Shown: piece by piece, positions 15,280-23,577 of the stretch
Position numbering within the stretch: position 1 is the stretch's first letter
Layout of the letters: the number at the start of each line of letters is the position of its first letter
Origin: Thermococcus sp.
GTDB lineage: Archaea > Methanobacteriota_B > Thermococci > Thermococcales > Thermococcaceae
Assembly: GCF_027011145.1 (NCBI RefSeq)
Contig: NZ_JALVAO010000016.1
Location: 1 to 52,349 of the forward strand
Length of the DNA: 52,349 bases
Reading direction: 5' to 3'
The notes under the pieces: model-generated
The model's input: only the letters and a program-made list of their open reading frames with translations
What the model was told of the DNA's origin: nothing
The model's database searches: none
Program-made: the position numbers and the translations under genes

Positions 15280-16554
15280 GTGAGCATTCTCATAAGGAAC
15301 GGTTACGTCATCTACGGCGAGAACCTGGAGGTCGTTAAGGCCGACGTTCTAATTGAGGGAAACAGAATCGTCGAGGTCAAGAAGGGCATCAACGAGTCCG
15401 CCGAGACTGTCATAGATGCAACGGGTAAGGTCGTTTCCCCGGGCTTCGTGAACCTTCACACGCATTCCCCAATGGGCCTCTTCCGCGGTTTGGCCGACGA
15501 TTTGCCCCTCATGGAGTGGCTGGAAAAGCACATCTGGCCGAGGGAGGCCAAGCTAACAAGGGAGCACATAAAGGCCGGCGCTTACCTTGGTGCGCTTGAA
15601 ATGATTAAGACTGGGACGACGACTTTCCTCGACATGTACTTCCAGATGGATGCCGTCGCTGAGGCCGTCCTCGATTCTGGCCTAAGGGGCTACCTAAGCT
15701 ACGGCATGATAGACCTTGGCGACCCCGATAGAACGGAGAAAGAACTGAAGGAAGCGCTCAGGGAGATGGAGGCAATAGAAGGCCTCAACTCGGAAAGAAT
15801 TCACTTCGTTTTCGGACCCCATGCCCCGTACACCTGCTCGATAGCCCTTCTGAAGGAGGTCAGAAAGCTCGCGGATGAGCACAGTAAACTGATAACCATA
15901 CACGTGAGCGAGACGATGGCCGAGCTCGGCAAGATTCAGGAGCGCTACGGCAAAAGTCCGGTCGTTCTGCTCGACGAGATAGGCTTCTTTGGAAGCGACG
16001 TGATAATAGCCCACGGCGTCTGGCTGGACAGCAGGGACGTGCAGATACTCGCGAGGAACGGCGTTACAGTTGCTCACAACCCGGGAAGCAACATGAAGTT
16101 AGCGAGCGGTGTCATGCCCCTTCAAAAGCTCCTTAATGCTGGAGTTAACGTCGGTCTGGGAACCGACGGGAGCGCCAGCAACAACAACCTCGACATGGTT
16201 GAGGAGATGAAGCTCGCCGCTTTACTCCACAAGGTTCACAACCTTGATCCCACGGTGGCGGATTCTAGGACAGTCTTCAGAATGGCCACTCTCAACGGTG
16301 CCAGAGCGCTCCGCCTCAACGCCGGCGTTATAAAGCCCGGCTATCTGGCCGATGTGGTCGTCTTCGACTTCAACAAACCCCACCTGAGGCCCATTAACGA
16401 CATCGTGAGTCACATCGTTTACTCGGCCAACGGCAACGACGTAGAGACGACGATAGTTGACGGAAAGGTTTTAATGCTCGACCGCGAAGTTCTTACGCTG
16501 GACGAGGAGAAAATACTAAGCAAGGCGGAGGAGGTGGCGCGTGAACTATCTTGA
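15280..16554 (+). CDS. mtaD: 5-methylthioadenosine/S-adenosylhomocysteine deaminase
   Basis: This amidohydrolase (424 residues) converts methylthioadenosine or S-adenosylhomocysteine to the inosyl compounds, clearing inhibitors of SAM-dependent methylation. The metal ligands are visible: NLHTHSPMGL, the later His in TIHVSETMAE, then the Asp in GTDGSASNNNLDMVEE; the family sequence NPGSNMKLASG is intact. The GTG at 15280 is preferred over 15271 because GGGGGTGG lies shortly before it, whereas the TATA-like CCTTTAAAAGG overlaps the region before 15271. The downstream DUF835 gene overlaps by 14 bases, so they are translationally linked. Confidence 0.92.
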   Translation: MSILIRNGYVIYGENLEVVKADVLIEGNRIVEVKKGINESAETVIDATGKVVSPGFVNLHTHSPMGLFRGLADDLPLMEWLEKHIWPREAKLTREHIKAGAYLGALEMIKTGTTTFLDMYFQMDAVAEAVLDSGLRGYLSYGMIDLGDPDRTEKELKEALREMEAIEGLNSERIHFVFGPHAPYTCSIALLKEVRKLADEHSKLITIHVSETMAELGKIQERYGKSPVVLLDEIGFFGSDVIIAHGVWLDSRDVQILARNGVTVAHNPGSNMKLASGVMPLQKLLNAGVNVGLGTDGSASNNNLDMVEEMKLAALLHKVHNLDPTVADSRTVFRMATLNGARALRLNAGVIKPGYLADVVVFDFNKPHLRPINDIVSHIVYSANGNDVETTIVDGKVLMLDREVLTLDEEKILSKAEEVARELS

Positions 16555-17524
16555 CCTTGTATTCGGCGTTGCGCTTCTCATCTCCTACGTTATTCTCTTC
16601 TACAACCACCACCTTACGGGCCGGAAGGCGCTTCTCTATTATTCACTTGCATGGCTGAGCCTGTCCGTTCCGGTATTCTCATCTGACAGAGCAGTTCATA
16701 TCGTGGGCCTGGCCTTTTTCTCGGCCTTCCTATGGGCGGGTAACATTGAGGCAATCAGGGAGCTCACTCTGGATAACGAAACAGCTCGAAGCTTAGTTTA
16801 TCTCTCAATAGTCCCTGTTCTGTTTGTGTTCTTAACGTATCCTGAGCACGGGACGTACGCTTATCTCCTCATTGGTCTTTGGATTGTGTTGTCAGGGGTT
16901 TTTCTAGGTTTCTATGGGCAGAGAAGATTCTTAGTAATGTCTGTTCTTCAGGGCGTTTTTGGGAGTATTGTTTTTCTTGCTCTGTTCGTTAACTCTCAAA
17001 ATATCAGGTATGTTCATGCTTTTGTTGGTGTTTCTCTAGCCTTTGAGTCAGTTAGGGTCTTTATGAGAAGTTCTTTTGTGGGTGATTTCTCGATAGGTTC
17101 TCTTGAGGATTCAAACCTCGATGAAAAGCCCGGTCTTTTCCTCGTTTCTTCTCTTCCGGAGAACGTCCTCCCATCGGCCCTCGTCTTCTCAAGAACCCCC
17201 CGTGATTCCCCTAACTGGTTCTGGATAACAAACATTCGCGATGAGCGGGCAATTTCGCCGACAAACCTCCCAAAAATCCTTGACATGGCGGTTAAGTTTA
17301 TGAAAGAGGCAAAAAGCGCGGGGAAAAAGCCAATCGTTGTCATTGATGGCCTCGACTACCTCGTCCTTGAGAACGGCCTTCCCAGCGTTTTGAAGTTCCT
17401 CTCTTCTCTGAGGGACTATTCCCTGATGAACGATGCAACGGTTTTTATCGTTGGGAGCGATGAGTTCCTCTCTGAGCGCGAAAGGACGCTCCTGAAGAAC
17501 ATCATCGGTGAGGGCAATGCTTGA
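16541..17524 (+). CDS. DUF835 protein with N-terminal membrane domain
   Basis: A 327-residue protein with about six hydrophobic segments in its first 170 residues, then a soluble domain (about 195-320) that matches the DUF835 pattern: LFLVSSLPENVLPSALVFSR, then NWFWITNIRDERAISPTNLP and KPIVVIDGLDYLVLENG, the last like a Walker B strand. DUF835 is found mainly in Thermococcales and relatives and its function is unknown; the fold appears related to RecA/KaiC-like ATPases but I see no Walker A. The GTG start has GGAGGTGG before it. It overlaps the deaminase in front and the macrodomain gene behind. Confidence 0.82.
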   Translation: MNYLDLVFGVALLISYVILFYNHHLTGRKALLYYSLAWLSLSVPVFSSDRAVHIVGLAFFSAFLWAGNIEAIRELTLDNETARSLVYLSIVPVLFVFLTYPEHGTYAYLLIGLWIVLSGVFLGFYGQRRFLVMSVLQGVFGSIVFLALFVNSQNIRYVHAFVGVSLAFESVRVFMRSSFVGDFSIGSLEDSNLDEKPGLFLVSSLPENVLPSALVFSRTPRDSPNWFWITNIRDERAISPTNLPKILDMAVKFMKEAKSAGKKPIVVIDGLDYLVLENGLPSVLKFLSSLRDYSLMNDATVFIVGSDEFLSERERTLLKNIIGEGNA

Positions 17525-18059
17525 GGTCGTTAGGGGAGACATAACCCGCTTTCCTGCGGAGGCTATAGTGAACGCGGCAAACCGCTATCTTGAGCACGGC
17601 GGCGGCGTTGCCTACGCGATAGCAAAAGCGGCCGCCGGAAACGTTGCCGAGTACATTCGAATAAGCAAGAAAGCCATGAGGGAACAGCTCGGAAAGAACT
17701 TCATCGAGCACGGCGAGGTTGTGGTTACTCCCCCGATGAGGCTCGAAAAGTACGGAATCAAATACGTTATCCACACGGTTGGCCCCTACTGTGGCGGACT
17801 CTGGGACGAAGACAAACGGGAGAAACTGAAAAGGGCAATCCTTGGCGCTCTGAGAAAGGCGGAGGAGCTTGGGGTTAAAAGCATAGCCTTCCCGGCTATA
17901 AGTGCCGGCATCTACGGCTGTCCGCTTGACGAGGTAGTGAGGACGTTTAAAGAGGTCGTTGAGGAGTTTTCAAAGGAAGCAAGGAGCGTCGAGAGAGTTT
18001 ATTTGGTGCTCTACTCTGAGGACTCATACAGGGAGGCCCTTAAAGTTCTCGGGAGATAG
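17517..18059 (+). CDS. Macrodomain protein (probable ADP-ribosyl/O-acetyl-ADP-ribose hydrolase)
   Basis: A 180-residue stand-alone macrodomain, a fold that binds ADP-ribose and often removes it or hydrolyses O-acetyl-ADP-ribose. Characteristic motifs are GDITRFPAEAIVNAANRYLEHGG in two parts (GDIT, then NAANRYLEHGGGVA), VIHTVGPYCGG, and IAFPAISAGIYGCPLDE. The ATG at 17517 has GGTGA five bases before it and overlaps the DUF835 stop by 8 bases. It lies in an operon with the SAH/MTA deaminase and DUF835 genes, and a link to nucleotide or NAD metabolism is plausible given Nnr downstream. Confidence 0.9.
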   Translation: MLEVVRGDITRFPAEAIVNAANRYLEHGGGVAYAIAKAAAGNVAEYIRISKKAMREQLGKNFIEHGEVVVTPPMRLEKYGIKYVIHTVGPYCGGLWDEDKREKLKRAILGALRKAEELGVKSIAFPAISAGIYGCPLDEVVRTFKEVVEEFSKEARSVERVYLVLYSEDSYREALKVLGR

Positions 18060-18063
18060 ACTC

Positions 18064-18462
18064 ATGGAGGAGTTGAGCTATTACCTCCGGCTTATCCTGT
18101 CTGTAAGGCTCTTTCTCAGGCTCTTTTCCTTTTCGTATCCCCTCTATTTGGTTGTTATGTACAACTTTCCCGTCTTTGAGGCTGTGTCCATGAAGCTCTG
18201 GATTGGCTACATTGCTTTTATGGCCCTCTTGGAGCTCGTTCTTGCGGTGTTTGTTGACAGGCCATTTTCGAGGCACCTTTTGAAAATCTACGTTTTTCTT
18301 GCGGTTTTTCTTGAGTTTCCCTACGCCCTGGTGTCACTCTCAAAGGCCTATGCCGAAATGATGTCTTTTCTTCTCTTGGTTTTTCTCTGGTACGGTTCCC
18401 TTTTGTTGCTTCTCCACCTTTTAGTCCGTTCAACTAACAATCGTAAGACTTATATGTCATGA
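18064..18462 (+). CDS. Small integral membrane protein, unknown function
   Basis: A 132-residue protein with four predicted membrane helices (around residues 8-32, 45-63, 72-92 and 97-122) and a short basic tail. It begins 4 bases after the macrodomain stop and uses GGAGAT as ribosome binding site, so it belongs to the same operon. No family recognised. Confidence 0.7.
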   Translation: MEELSYYLRLILSVRLFLRLFSFSYPLYLVVMYNFPVFEAVSMKLWIGYIAFMALLELVLAVFVDRPFSRHLLKIYVFLAVFLEFPYALVSLSKAYAEMMSFLLLVFLWYGSLLLLLHLLVRSTNNRKTYMS

Positions 18463-18486
18463 GATGAGAAATTGGGGTGTAATTGA

Positions 18487-18513
18487 ATGCCTTGGAAGGA
18501 GGCTGAAAAATGA
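18487..18513 (+). CDS. Eight-codon upstream frame coupled to the next gene, speculative
   Basis: ATG CCT TGG ... AAA TGA encodes MPWKEAEK and its stop overlaps the start of the next gene as ATGA. It lies downstream of the TATA-like CTTATATGTC at 18449-18458. The GGAGG of the main gene lies inside it. It may be only a by-product of the ribosome binding site. Confidence 0.25.
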   Translation: MPWKEAEK

Positions 18514-18755
18514 CCTCAAGCAGGGAATATGACCTCCTTCGAAAGCTCTTCGTGGTTATGACTTTCTTTTTCGTCATCGGATTCTGGATACTCTACTACT
18601 CGCTTCGGCCAGTCATATGTGCCACAACGAACTACTGCGAGTTTGACCCCCTTGGCTCCCCGATCGGTAATCTTGACGACATTGTAATTTTCTCCGGCCT
18701 GGCAATGATGCTCATGTCCCTCATGATTTACTACGTTACGGGCGGGGAGAATTAG
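18510..18755 (+). CDS. Small membrane protein with two membrane helices
   Basis: An 81-residue protein, MTSSREYDLLRKLFVVMTFF at its start, with helices at about 13-32 and 57-75 and an outer loop containing two cysteines (VICATTNYCEFD) that could form a disulfide. The start has GGAGG seven bases before it. It is followed 45 bases later by nnr, with a new TATA-like TTTTTATCGG in between. Function unknown. Confidence 0.65.
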   Translation: MTSSREYDLLRKLFVVMTFFFVIGFWILYYSLRPVICATTNYCEFDPLGSPIGNLDDIVIFSGLAMMLMSLMIYYVTGGEN

Positions 18756-18800
18756 CGATGGGTTTTTACCGCATTCACTCTAATTTTTATCGGTGATACC

Positions 18801-20243
18801 ATGCGCATCGAGGACGTTTACGTATGGGATATCAACGCGAAGTGGCTCGGCATTTCACCGTTCCAGCTCATGGAGAACGCCGGTTCTGGCGTTGCCAGGA
18901 CGATAGAGGAGCGCTTTGGGAAGGGCCTTAGAATAGCGGTCTTCTCCGGCACCGGCAACAACGGCGGGGACGGCTTTGTTACGGCGAGACACCTGAGCTT
19001 CGATAATGAGGTAACTCTCTTCCTGGTCGGCGATGAGGTTAAGATAAGGAGTGAGGAAGCGAGACACAACTGGGAAATACTCAAGAGGCTCGATTTCGTG
19101 GAAATCAAAGTCCTCAAGGACTCGGCCTACATAAGGAACCTCGACCTCAGCGGTTACGACGTCATCGTTGATGCCCTCCTCGGGGCTGGCACAAAGGGTG
19201 AGCCGAGGGAGCCGATACGCTCGGCAATAGAGAAGATAAACGAGTACGCTGGAAGAGCGAAAATAGTCAGCATAGACCTCCCGAGCGGTTATCCCTCCCA
19301 AATCCGCGTTAAAGCGGACTTCGCGGTTACCTTCCAGTGGGACAAGGAGGAATATGAGGGCTTTGAGCGCGTTGTGGTTAAGATAGGCTACCCGCGGGAG
19401 CTCTACCATCTCGTTGGGCCCGGTGATGCCAGGTTTGCGCTCAGAAAGAGGGGCCAGCACAAGGGTCAGAACGGTAAACTCCTCGTCATCGGCGGGAGCG
19501 AGAACTACTACGGTGCTCCATACCTGGCCTCCAAAGCCGCTTCCTACCTTCTCGATTTGGTTTATCTGGCCATGCCCTCCCTGCCTGCCGGGAAAATTAC
19601 GGACCCCGATTTGATTCTACGGCCTTTCGATGGTGAGAACTTCTCAATTGAACACCTCAATGGCCTGCTTGAGCTGGCCGAGAAGGTCGATGCCGTTGTG
19701 ATTGGTCCGGGAATGGGCCTTGAAGATGAAACAAAGGAGCTCGTCAGGGAGTTCGTGAGGCGTTGTGAGAGGCCGATGGTGATAGATGCCGACGGCCTCA
19801 AGGCAGTGGCCGGGGGCTTGGACATCCTAAGGGGCAAGACCTTCGTCTTAACACCCCACGCCGGCGAGTTCAAGGTTCTCTTCGGCGTTAAACCACCGGA
19901 AAGCCTTCTTGAGCGGGCTGAACTCGTCAGGGCAAAAAGTGAAGAAATCGGCGGTGTGGTTCTCCTTAAGGGGCCCTACGACGTGATAAGCGATGGAAAA
20001 ACCTGGAAGTATAACAGAACAGGAAACAGGGGCATGACAACCGGCGGAACCGGGGACGTTTTGGCGGGTCTTGTGGGGGCATTGCTGGCCCTTGGAAACA
20101 AACCTCTCCGCTCGGCGTCGGTCGGAGCTTTCCTGAACGGACTCGCTGGTGACCTTACCGCGGAGGAGCTCGGCGAAAACTTCACAGCAATAGAGATTAT
20201 AAAGAGAATCCCAAAGGCGGTAAAATGGGTAGAGGAATTTTAG
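18801..20243 (+). CDS. nnr: Bifunctional NAD(P)H-hydrate repair enzyme Nnr
   Basis: The enzyme repairs heat- or enzyme-damaged NAD(P)H hydrates: the N-terminal epimerase domain interconverts R and S forms and the C-terminal dehydratase uses ADP to restore NAD(P)H. The YjeF-N domain (about 1-210) shows FSGTGNNGGDGFVTARHLS and DVIVDALLGAGTKGEPREP; the kinase-like domain (about 225-480) shows VVIGPGMGLEDETKELV, MVIDADGLKAVAGG and GTGDVLAGLVGALL. The length of 480 residues fits the fused form. ATG 18801 follows GGTGAT. The stop overlaps that of the convergent regulator by 4 bases. Confidence 0.93.
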   Translation: MRIEDVYVWDINAKWLGISPFQLMENAGSGVARTIEERFGKGLRIAVFSGTGNNGGDGFVTARHLSFDNEVTLFLVGDEVKIRSEEARHNWEILKRLDFVEIKVLKDSAYIRNLDLSGYDVIVDALLGAGTKGEPREPIRSAIEKINEYAGRAKIVSIDLPSGYPSQIRVKADFAVTFQWDKEEYEGFERVVVKIGYPRELYHLVGPGDARFALRKRGQHKGQNGKLLVIGGSENYYGAPYLASKAASYLLDLVYLAMPSLPAGKITDPDLILRPFDGENFSIEHLNGLLELAEKVDAVVIGPGMGLEDETKELVREFVRRCERPMVIDADGLKAVAGGLDILRGKTFVLTPHAGEFKVLFGVKPPESLLERAELVRAKSEEIGGVVLLKGPYDVISDGKTWKYNRTGNRGMTTGGTGDVLAGLVGALLALGNKPLRSASVGAFLNGLAGDLTAEELGENFTAIEIIKRIPKAVKWVEEF

Positions 20244-20797
20244 ATTTCTATCAGCTCTTTGACTTTTTCTGCCTTTTCGCAGAGTTCGCAACTCTGAAGG
20301 AAAACGAGCACGTTGAGGAAGTGGAAGAGCTCTATTTCGCTCATCTCGACGTTTGCTTCCGAGATTTGCCTAATGATTGGTTGAGAATTAATCTCTATCT
20401 CGTTTAGAATTTCTTTCACGATATCTTTGAGTCTTTTTTTGTCTCGAATCTTAATCCCCGCCTTTTCTAAGATTTGAACTATCCTCTCTGCTTCGATTGA
20501 AAGATAATCTTGCCGAAAGTCTTCGATGCTCTCGTCTGGTTCTGCTTTTACTAGAAACAGTCTAGCGGTTCTTCCATAGAGCTTCTCGTTGCCCTCACTT
20601 CCAAGTTCCTCCACAAAACCGGCTTTTTCCAGAGCCTTAATATGGCGGTATATAGTTGTCCTGTCCTTTCCAAGCGCCATGCTGAGCTCCCATATTGTCA
20701 TTGGTCTCTGCCTGAGGAGCTGAAGGATTTTAAATCTTGTTTCATCGGACAAAATTCTAACCTTTTCAGCCTGTGTGATTATAATAACTTCTTTCAC
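20240..20797 (-). CDS. ArsR-type winged-helix transcription regulator
   Basis: A 185-residue protein with an N-terminal winged-helix domain (about 8-75): ILSDETRFKILQLLRQRPMT, then IWELSMALGKDRTTIYRHIK as the helix-turn-helix and VEELGSEGNEKLYGRTA as the wing. The C-terminal 100 residues are helical and likely make the dimer. It lies 2 bases behind the DUF211 gene and in the same direction as a second, related regulator, with which it shares the LYGRTA wing motif. The targets are unknown; control of its own operon is plausible. Confidence 0.82.
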   Translation of the reverse strand: MKEVIIITQAEKVRILSDETRFKILQLLRQRPMTIWELSMALGKDRTTIYRHIKALEKAGFVEELGSEGNEKLYGRTARLFLVKAEPDESIEDFRQDYLSIEAERIVQILEKAGIKIRDKKRLKDIVKEILNEIEINSQPIIRQISEANVEMSEIELFHFLNVLVFLQSCELCEKAEKVKELIEI

Positions 20798-20799
20798 CG

Positions 20800-21105
20800 T
20801 TAATATTCCTCCAGTTTGTCTTGGGGTGTCTCCTCTTCATCAACTATCCTTCTTCCTGCGGCAACCATATCAATACTGTGGACAACACCTCCAAATTCTT
20901 CAATAGTTCTAACGATTTCATCGTAGTCAAGGTTGTCCCCGACAATCGTTATTTTGACGTTTTCAGTTTCTTTGTCGATTTCTACCAGGGTTATGTTCAC
21001 TCCTTCCACTCCTTCAAGTTCACTGAGTCCAAGAGCGAGTTCTGTGACTATTGGTTGATGAGGCTTTAAAACATCAAGAACGAGAAGTCTTATTCCACGT
21101 GCCAT
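20800..21105 (-). CDS. DUF211 family protein
   Basis: A 101-residue protein starting MARGIRLLVLDVLKPHQP, typical of DUF211, a small archaeal family with a ferredoxin-like fold that forms ring assemblies; the function is not known. The conserved middle LDYDEIVRTIEEFGGVVHSID and AAGRRIV is present. ATG 21105 is preferred over GTG 21114 because AAGTGAT precedes it. It lies between two winged-helix regulator genes in one operon, which suggests that it acts as sensor or partner for them. Confidence 0.87.
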   Translation of the reverse strand: MARGIRLLVLDVLKPHQPIVTELALGLSELEGVEGVNITLVEIDKETENVKITIVGDNLDYDEIVRTIEEFGGVVHSIDMVAAGRRIVDEEETPQDKLEEY

Positions 21106-21110
21106 GGCAA

Positions 21111-21686
21111 TCACTTCTTAAGCAGTTCACCTAATTTTTTGATAAGTTTAATGCTTTCTTCATCTTGTCCCATTCTTGCAATGGCGAGCCACTCTATAGC
21201 GTGGATTATGTCCTCGTTGGAGAAGTCTTTGAGCTCATTTTCTTTTTCTTCAATTTCTTTCGAGATCTCCGTTTTGTATTCGTGCTCCTTCTTGAGGAGT
21301 TCGTCCATTACATTGAGGAGCTCGCCCTCGTCGAACTCATATCCAAGGGTCCGGAAGATGTCGAGCTTGGTTTTGAGCTTTGAGCGAGCGAAGTATCTTA
21401 ACTCTTCATCGCCGAGGTAGAGGTTGATGTAAAACGCATCAGCGGTTCTTCCGTAGTACTTCTCAACTAAATTTCCCTTCATCTCGGTCCTCTTGACCTC
21501 TACCAGCCCAGCCTCCTTGAGCTTCTCGATGTGGTGGTATATCGTCTGCGGAGTTTTTCCGAGAATCTCGCTGAGTTGTGAAATCGTCATCTCCCTGTTC
21601 CTGAGGAGGGCTAATATTTTTCTCCTTGTGTCCTCTAGCATCAGCTTTATTACCTCTGGGTCGGTTATTACCTTCACCTTAGACAT
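21111..21686 (-). CDS. ArsR-type winged-helix transcription regulator
   Basis: A 191-residue regulator with the DNA-binding domain at about 10-85: MLEDTRRKILALLRNREMT, ISQLSEILGKTPQTIYHHIE and KYYGRTADAFYINLYLG, followed by a long coiled-coil region (HEYKTEISKEIEEKENELKD). ATG 21686 is chosen because GGTGAT lies just before it. It is the first gene of the operon with DUF211 and the second regulator. Upstream on the minus strand, AGCGTTTAAAGG and AGCGTTAAGAC (about 21703-21733) form a direct repeat around the TATA region and could be its operator. Confidence 0.83.
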   Translation of the reverse strand: MSKVKVITDPEVIKLMLEDTRRKILALLRNREMTISQLSEILGKTPQTIYHHIEKLKEAGLVEVKRTEMKGNLVEKYYGRTADAFYINLYLGDEELRYFARSKLKTKLDIFRTLGYEFDEGELLNVMDELLKKEHEYKTEISKEIEEKENELKDFSNEDIIHAIEWLAIARMGQDEESIKLIKKLGELLKK

Positions 21687-21820
21687 CACGATCACCTAGT
21701 CTTAACGCTCCAATGTTCCTTTAAACGCTAAAGTGTTTTAACCTTTTCCGTTCCGGTATCTTTATATATGTAAAGCCATCTGCTTTTAAAGTCTATGGAT
21801 AAAACGTCCAATTTAGGAAG

Positions 21821-21830
21821 TCTTAAATAG
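21821..21830 (+). promoter_or_regulatory. Promoter of the acyl-CoA synthetase gene
   Basis: TCTTAAATAG is centred about 38 bases before the GTG start at 21863. A second TATA-like run, TTTATATATG at 21761-21770, is further upstream, so two start sites are possible. Confidence 0.5.
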
Positions 21831-21862
21831 CCCTGACCGAAAAACCTTCGGAGGTGGTCATC

Positions 21863-23272
21863 GTGGAGGCTCCACAGCTGGACTTTCTGTTTTATCCGAA
21901 GAGCGTGGCTGTTATAGGCGCTTCCCACGTTCCCGGAAAGGTTGGAAACGCCATAATGCGCTCCATGACGCTCCGCTTTAACGGGAAAGTTTACGCAGTG
22001 AACGTTAAGGGCGGGGAAATAGAGGTAAACGGCAAGAAGTTTAAGGTCTACAGGAGCATTAAGGACATACCCGATGAGATTGACGTTGCCGTCATAGCGG
22101 TCCCGGCCAAGTTCGTGCCGGATGTTATAGACGAGTGCGGTGAGAAGGGCGTTAAGGGGGCCATAGTTATTTCGGCCGGTTTTAAGGAGGCCGGAAGGGC
22201 AGACCTTGAGGAGGAACTCGTGAGAAGGGCTAAAAAGTGGGGCATAAGGCTTGTCGGCCCGAACTGTCTCGGTGTTACCAACCTCGAGAACGGCTTTGAC
22301 TGTAACTTCAACCCGCCGGAAAGGCAGGCGAGACCGCCCTTTGGAAAGGTCGCCTTCATGAGCCAGAGCGGTGCCTTTGGAGCGGCAATCCTCGACTGGG
22401 CGGCCAGGGAGAAGATAGGCATGAGCAAGTTCATAAGCCTCGGAAACATGGCCGACCTCGATGAGAGCGACTTCATGGCCTACCTCGGCGACGACCCGAA
22501 GACCGGCGTTATAACCGGCTACATCGAGGGAGTTAAGGACGGAAGGAAGTTCCTTGAGACGGCTAAGAAGGTCACCCTGAAGAAGCCCGTCGTCATACTC
22601 AAGAGCGGAAGGACCGAGGCCGGGGCTAAGGCGGCCGCTTCTCACACTGGTTCCCTCGCGGGTTCCTACGCTATTTACAGGGCCGCTTTCGAGCAGAGCG
22701 GAGTTCTTGAGGCAAAAACCATGAGACAGCTCTTCAACTACGCCAAGGCCTTGGCCATGCAGAAGCCGGCCAGGGGCAACCGCGTTGCGATAGTTACCAA
22801 CGGTGGCGGAGCCGGAGTCATGATGAGTGATGGTTTGCTCGAGCGTGGCCTGAAACTTGCCGAGCTGAGCGAGGAAACCATAGAGAAGTTTAAGAGGGAC
22901 ATCGAGGCCGGAAAGCTTCCCGCCCATATGGCCTACAAGAACCCGATTGACGTCATAGGCGATGCCCCGTCGAGCAGGTATGAGATAGCGATGCGCTACG
23001 CCTTAGAGGATGAGAACGTTGACGTTCTTGTTGTTATAGCGCTCTTCCAGAGCCCGGCTTTGGACGAGGGCATAATCGACGCCATGGAGAGGATGAAGGC
23101 CTACGGCAAGCCGATTGTCTTCGTTGCTCCGGGTGGAGATTACCCGCACAAGATGGCCAGGAACATCGAGCTCAAGGGAATCCCCGTTTATGAAACCACC
23201 GAAGATGCTGTCGACGCTGTCTACGCCCTCGTTAAGTACGGCGAGTGGCTGAGGGAGAACGGAAGGCTTTGA
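21863..23272 (+). CDS. ADP-forming acetyl/acyl-CoA synthetase, alpha subunit
   Basis: The alpha subunit of ADP-forming acyl-CoA synthetase makes ATP from acyl-CoA, ADP and phosphate, the main energy-yielding step of sugar and peptide fermentation in Thermococcales. The 469-residue protein has a CoA-binding domain (FYPKSVAVIGASHVPGKVG), a ligase domain (GPNCLGVTNLENGFDCNFNP and MSQSGAFGAAILDWA), the phospho-histidine region AASHTGSLAGSYA and the third domain with TNGGGAGVMMSDGL. The GTG at 21863 is preferred because GGAGGTGG precedes it. No beta subunit gene is seen nearby, which is normal for this family. Which of the several paralogues it is, and so the substrate, cannot be told from sequence alone. 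Confidence 0.9.
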   Translation: MEAPQLDFLFYPKSVAVIGASHVPGKVGNAIMRSMTLRFNGKVYAVNVKGGEIEVNGKKFKVYRSIKDIPDEIDVAVIAVPAKFVPDVIDECGEKGVKGAIVISAGFKEAGRADLEEELVRRAKKWGIRLVGPNCLGVTNLENGFDCNFNPPERQARPPFGKVAFMSQSGAFGAAILDWAAREKIGMSKFISLGNMADLDESDFMAYLGDDPKTGVITGYIEGVKDGRKFLETAKKVTLKKPVVILKSGRTEAGAKAAASHTGSLAGSYAIYRAAFEQSGVLEAKTMRQLFNYAKALAMQKPARGNRVAIVTNGGGAGVMMSDGLLERGLKLAELSEETIEKFKRDIEAGKLPAHMAYKNPIDVIGDAPSSRYEIAMRYALEDENVDVLVVIALFQSPALDEGIIDAMERMKAYGKPIVFVAPGGDYPHKMARNIELKGIPVYETTEDAVDAVYALVKYGEWLRENGRL

Positions 23273-23285
23273 ATTCCTTTCTTCT

Positions 23286-23399
23286 TCACTTTCTCAATAT
23301 CTGGAATCCAATTACCATTTTGAAGTCATCATCGAACGTGGCGATTTTTCTACGCCGTAGAACTCGCGGGTCAAAGAAAACGTTGTCCTTACTATTCAT
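23286..23399 (-). pseudogene. Internally deleted VapC-type PIN toxin
   Basis: A 37-residue frame whose start, MNSKDNVFFD, looks like the first strand of a PIN-domain toxin with its catalytic Asp, and whose end, KIATFDDDFKMVIGFQIL, looks like the last acidic motif of the same family. The roughly 90 residues between are missing, so the toxin is certainly inactive. The ATG overlaps the stop of the antitoxin gene by 8 bases, as in intact vapBC pairs. Confidence 0.7.
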
Positions 23400-23577
23400 C
23401 TTCAATCTCCTCAATAATCACCTCAATTTCCTCTTTGCTGAGCTTTACAACTCCGAATGTCCTCTCGGAAATTTTCCTTGGGATTGTATTCACCTTGACT
23501 TCGCTCTTCTCAGGAATATTGAGCTTTTTCTTGGGCTTCAGCACGCCGTTTTCGTAAACTGCTTCGATGGTCTCCAT
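23392..23577 (-). CDS. VapB-type antitoxin (DUF104-like)
   Basis: A 61-residue protein starting METIEAVYENGVLKPKKKLN, which matches the short DUF104 antitoxin family found beside PIN toxins in archaea. It has the typical small beta domain (EKSEVKVNTIPRK) and an acidic helical C-terminal tail that would bind the toxin. The ATG at 23577 has GTGAG before it; the longer frame to 23640 is rejected. Its toxin partner directly downstream is internally deleted, so the antitoxin has no partner here. Confidence 0.75.
   Translation of the reverse strand: METIEAVYENGVLKPKKKLNIPEKSEVKVNTIPRKISERTFGVVKLSKEEIEVIIEEIEDE

Noticed and set aside
21795-21830. Eleven-codon frame MDKTSNLGSLK 30 bases after a TATA-like run, upstream of the acyl-CoA synthetase
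   Set aside because: A second TATA box lies inside it and its codons have no link to the enzyme, so a leader peptide is not supported.
21728-22927. 399-codon open frame on the minus strand opposite the acyl-CoA synthetase gene
   Set aside because: The plus-strand frame encodes a clear full-length enzyme; the long antisense frame is a by-product of its GC-rich codon pattern.
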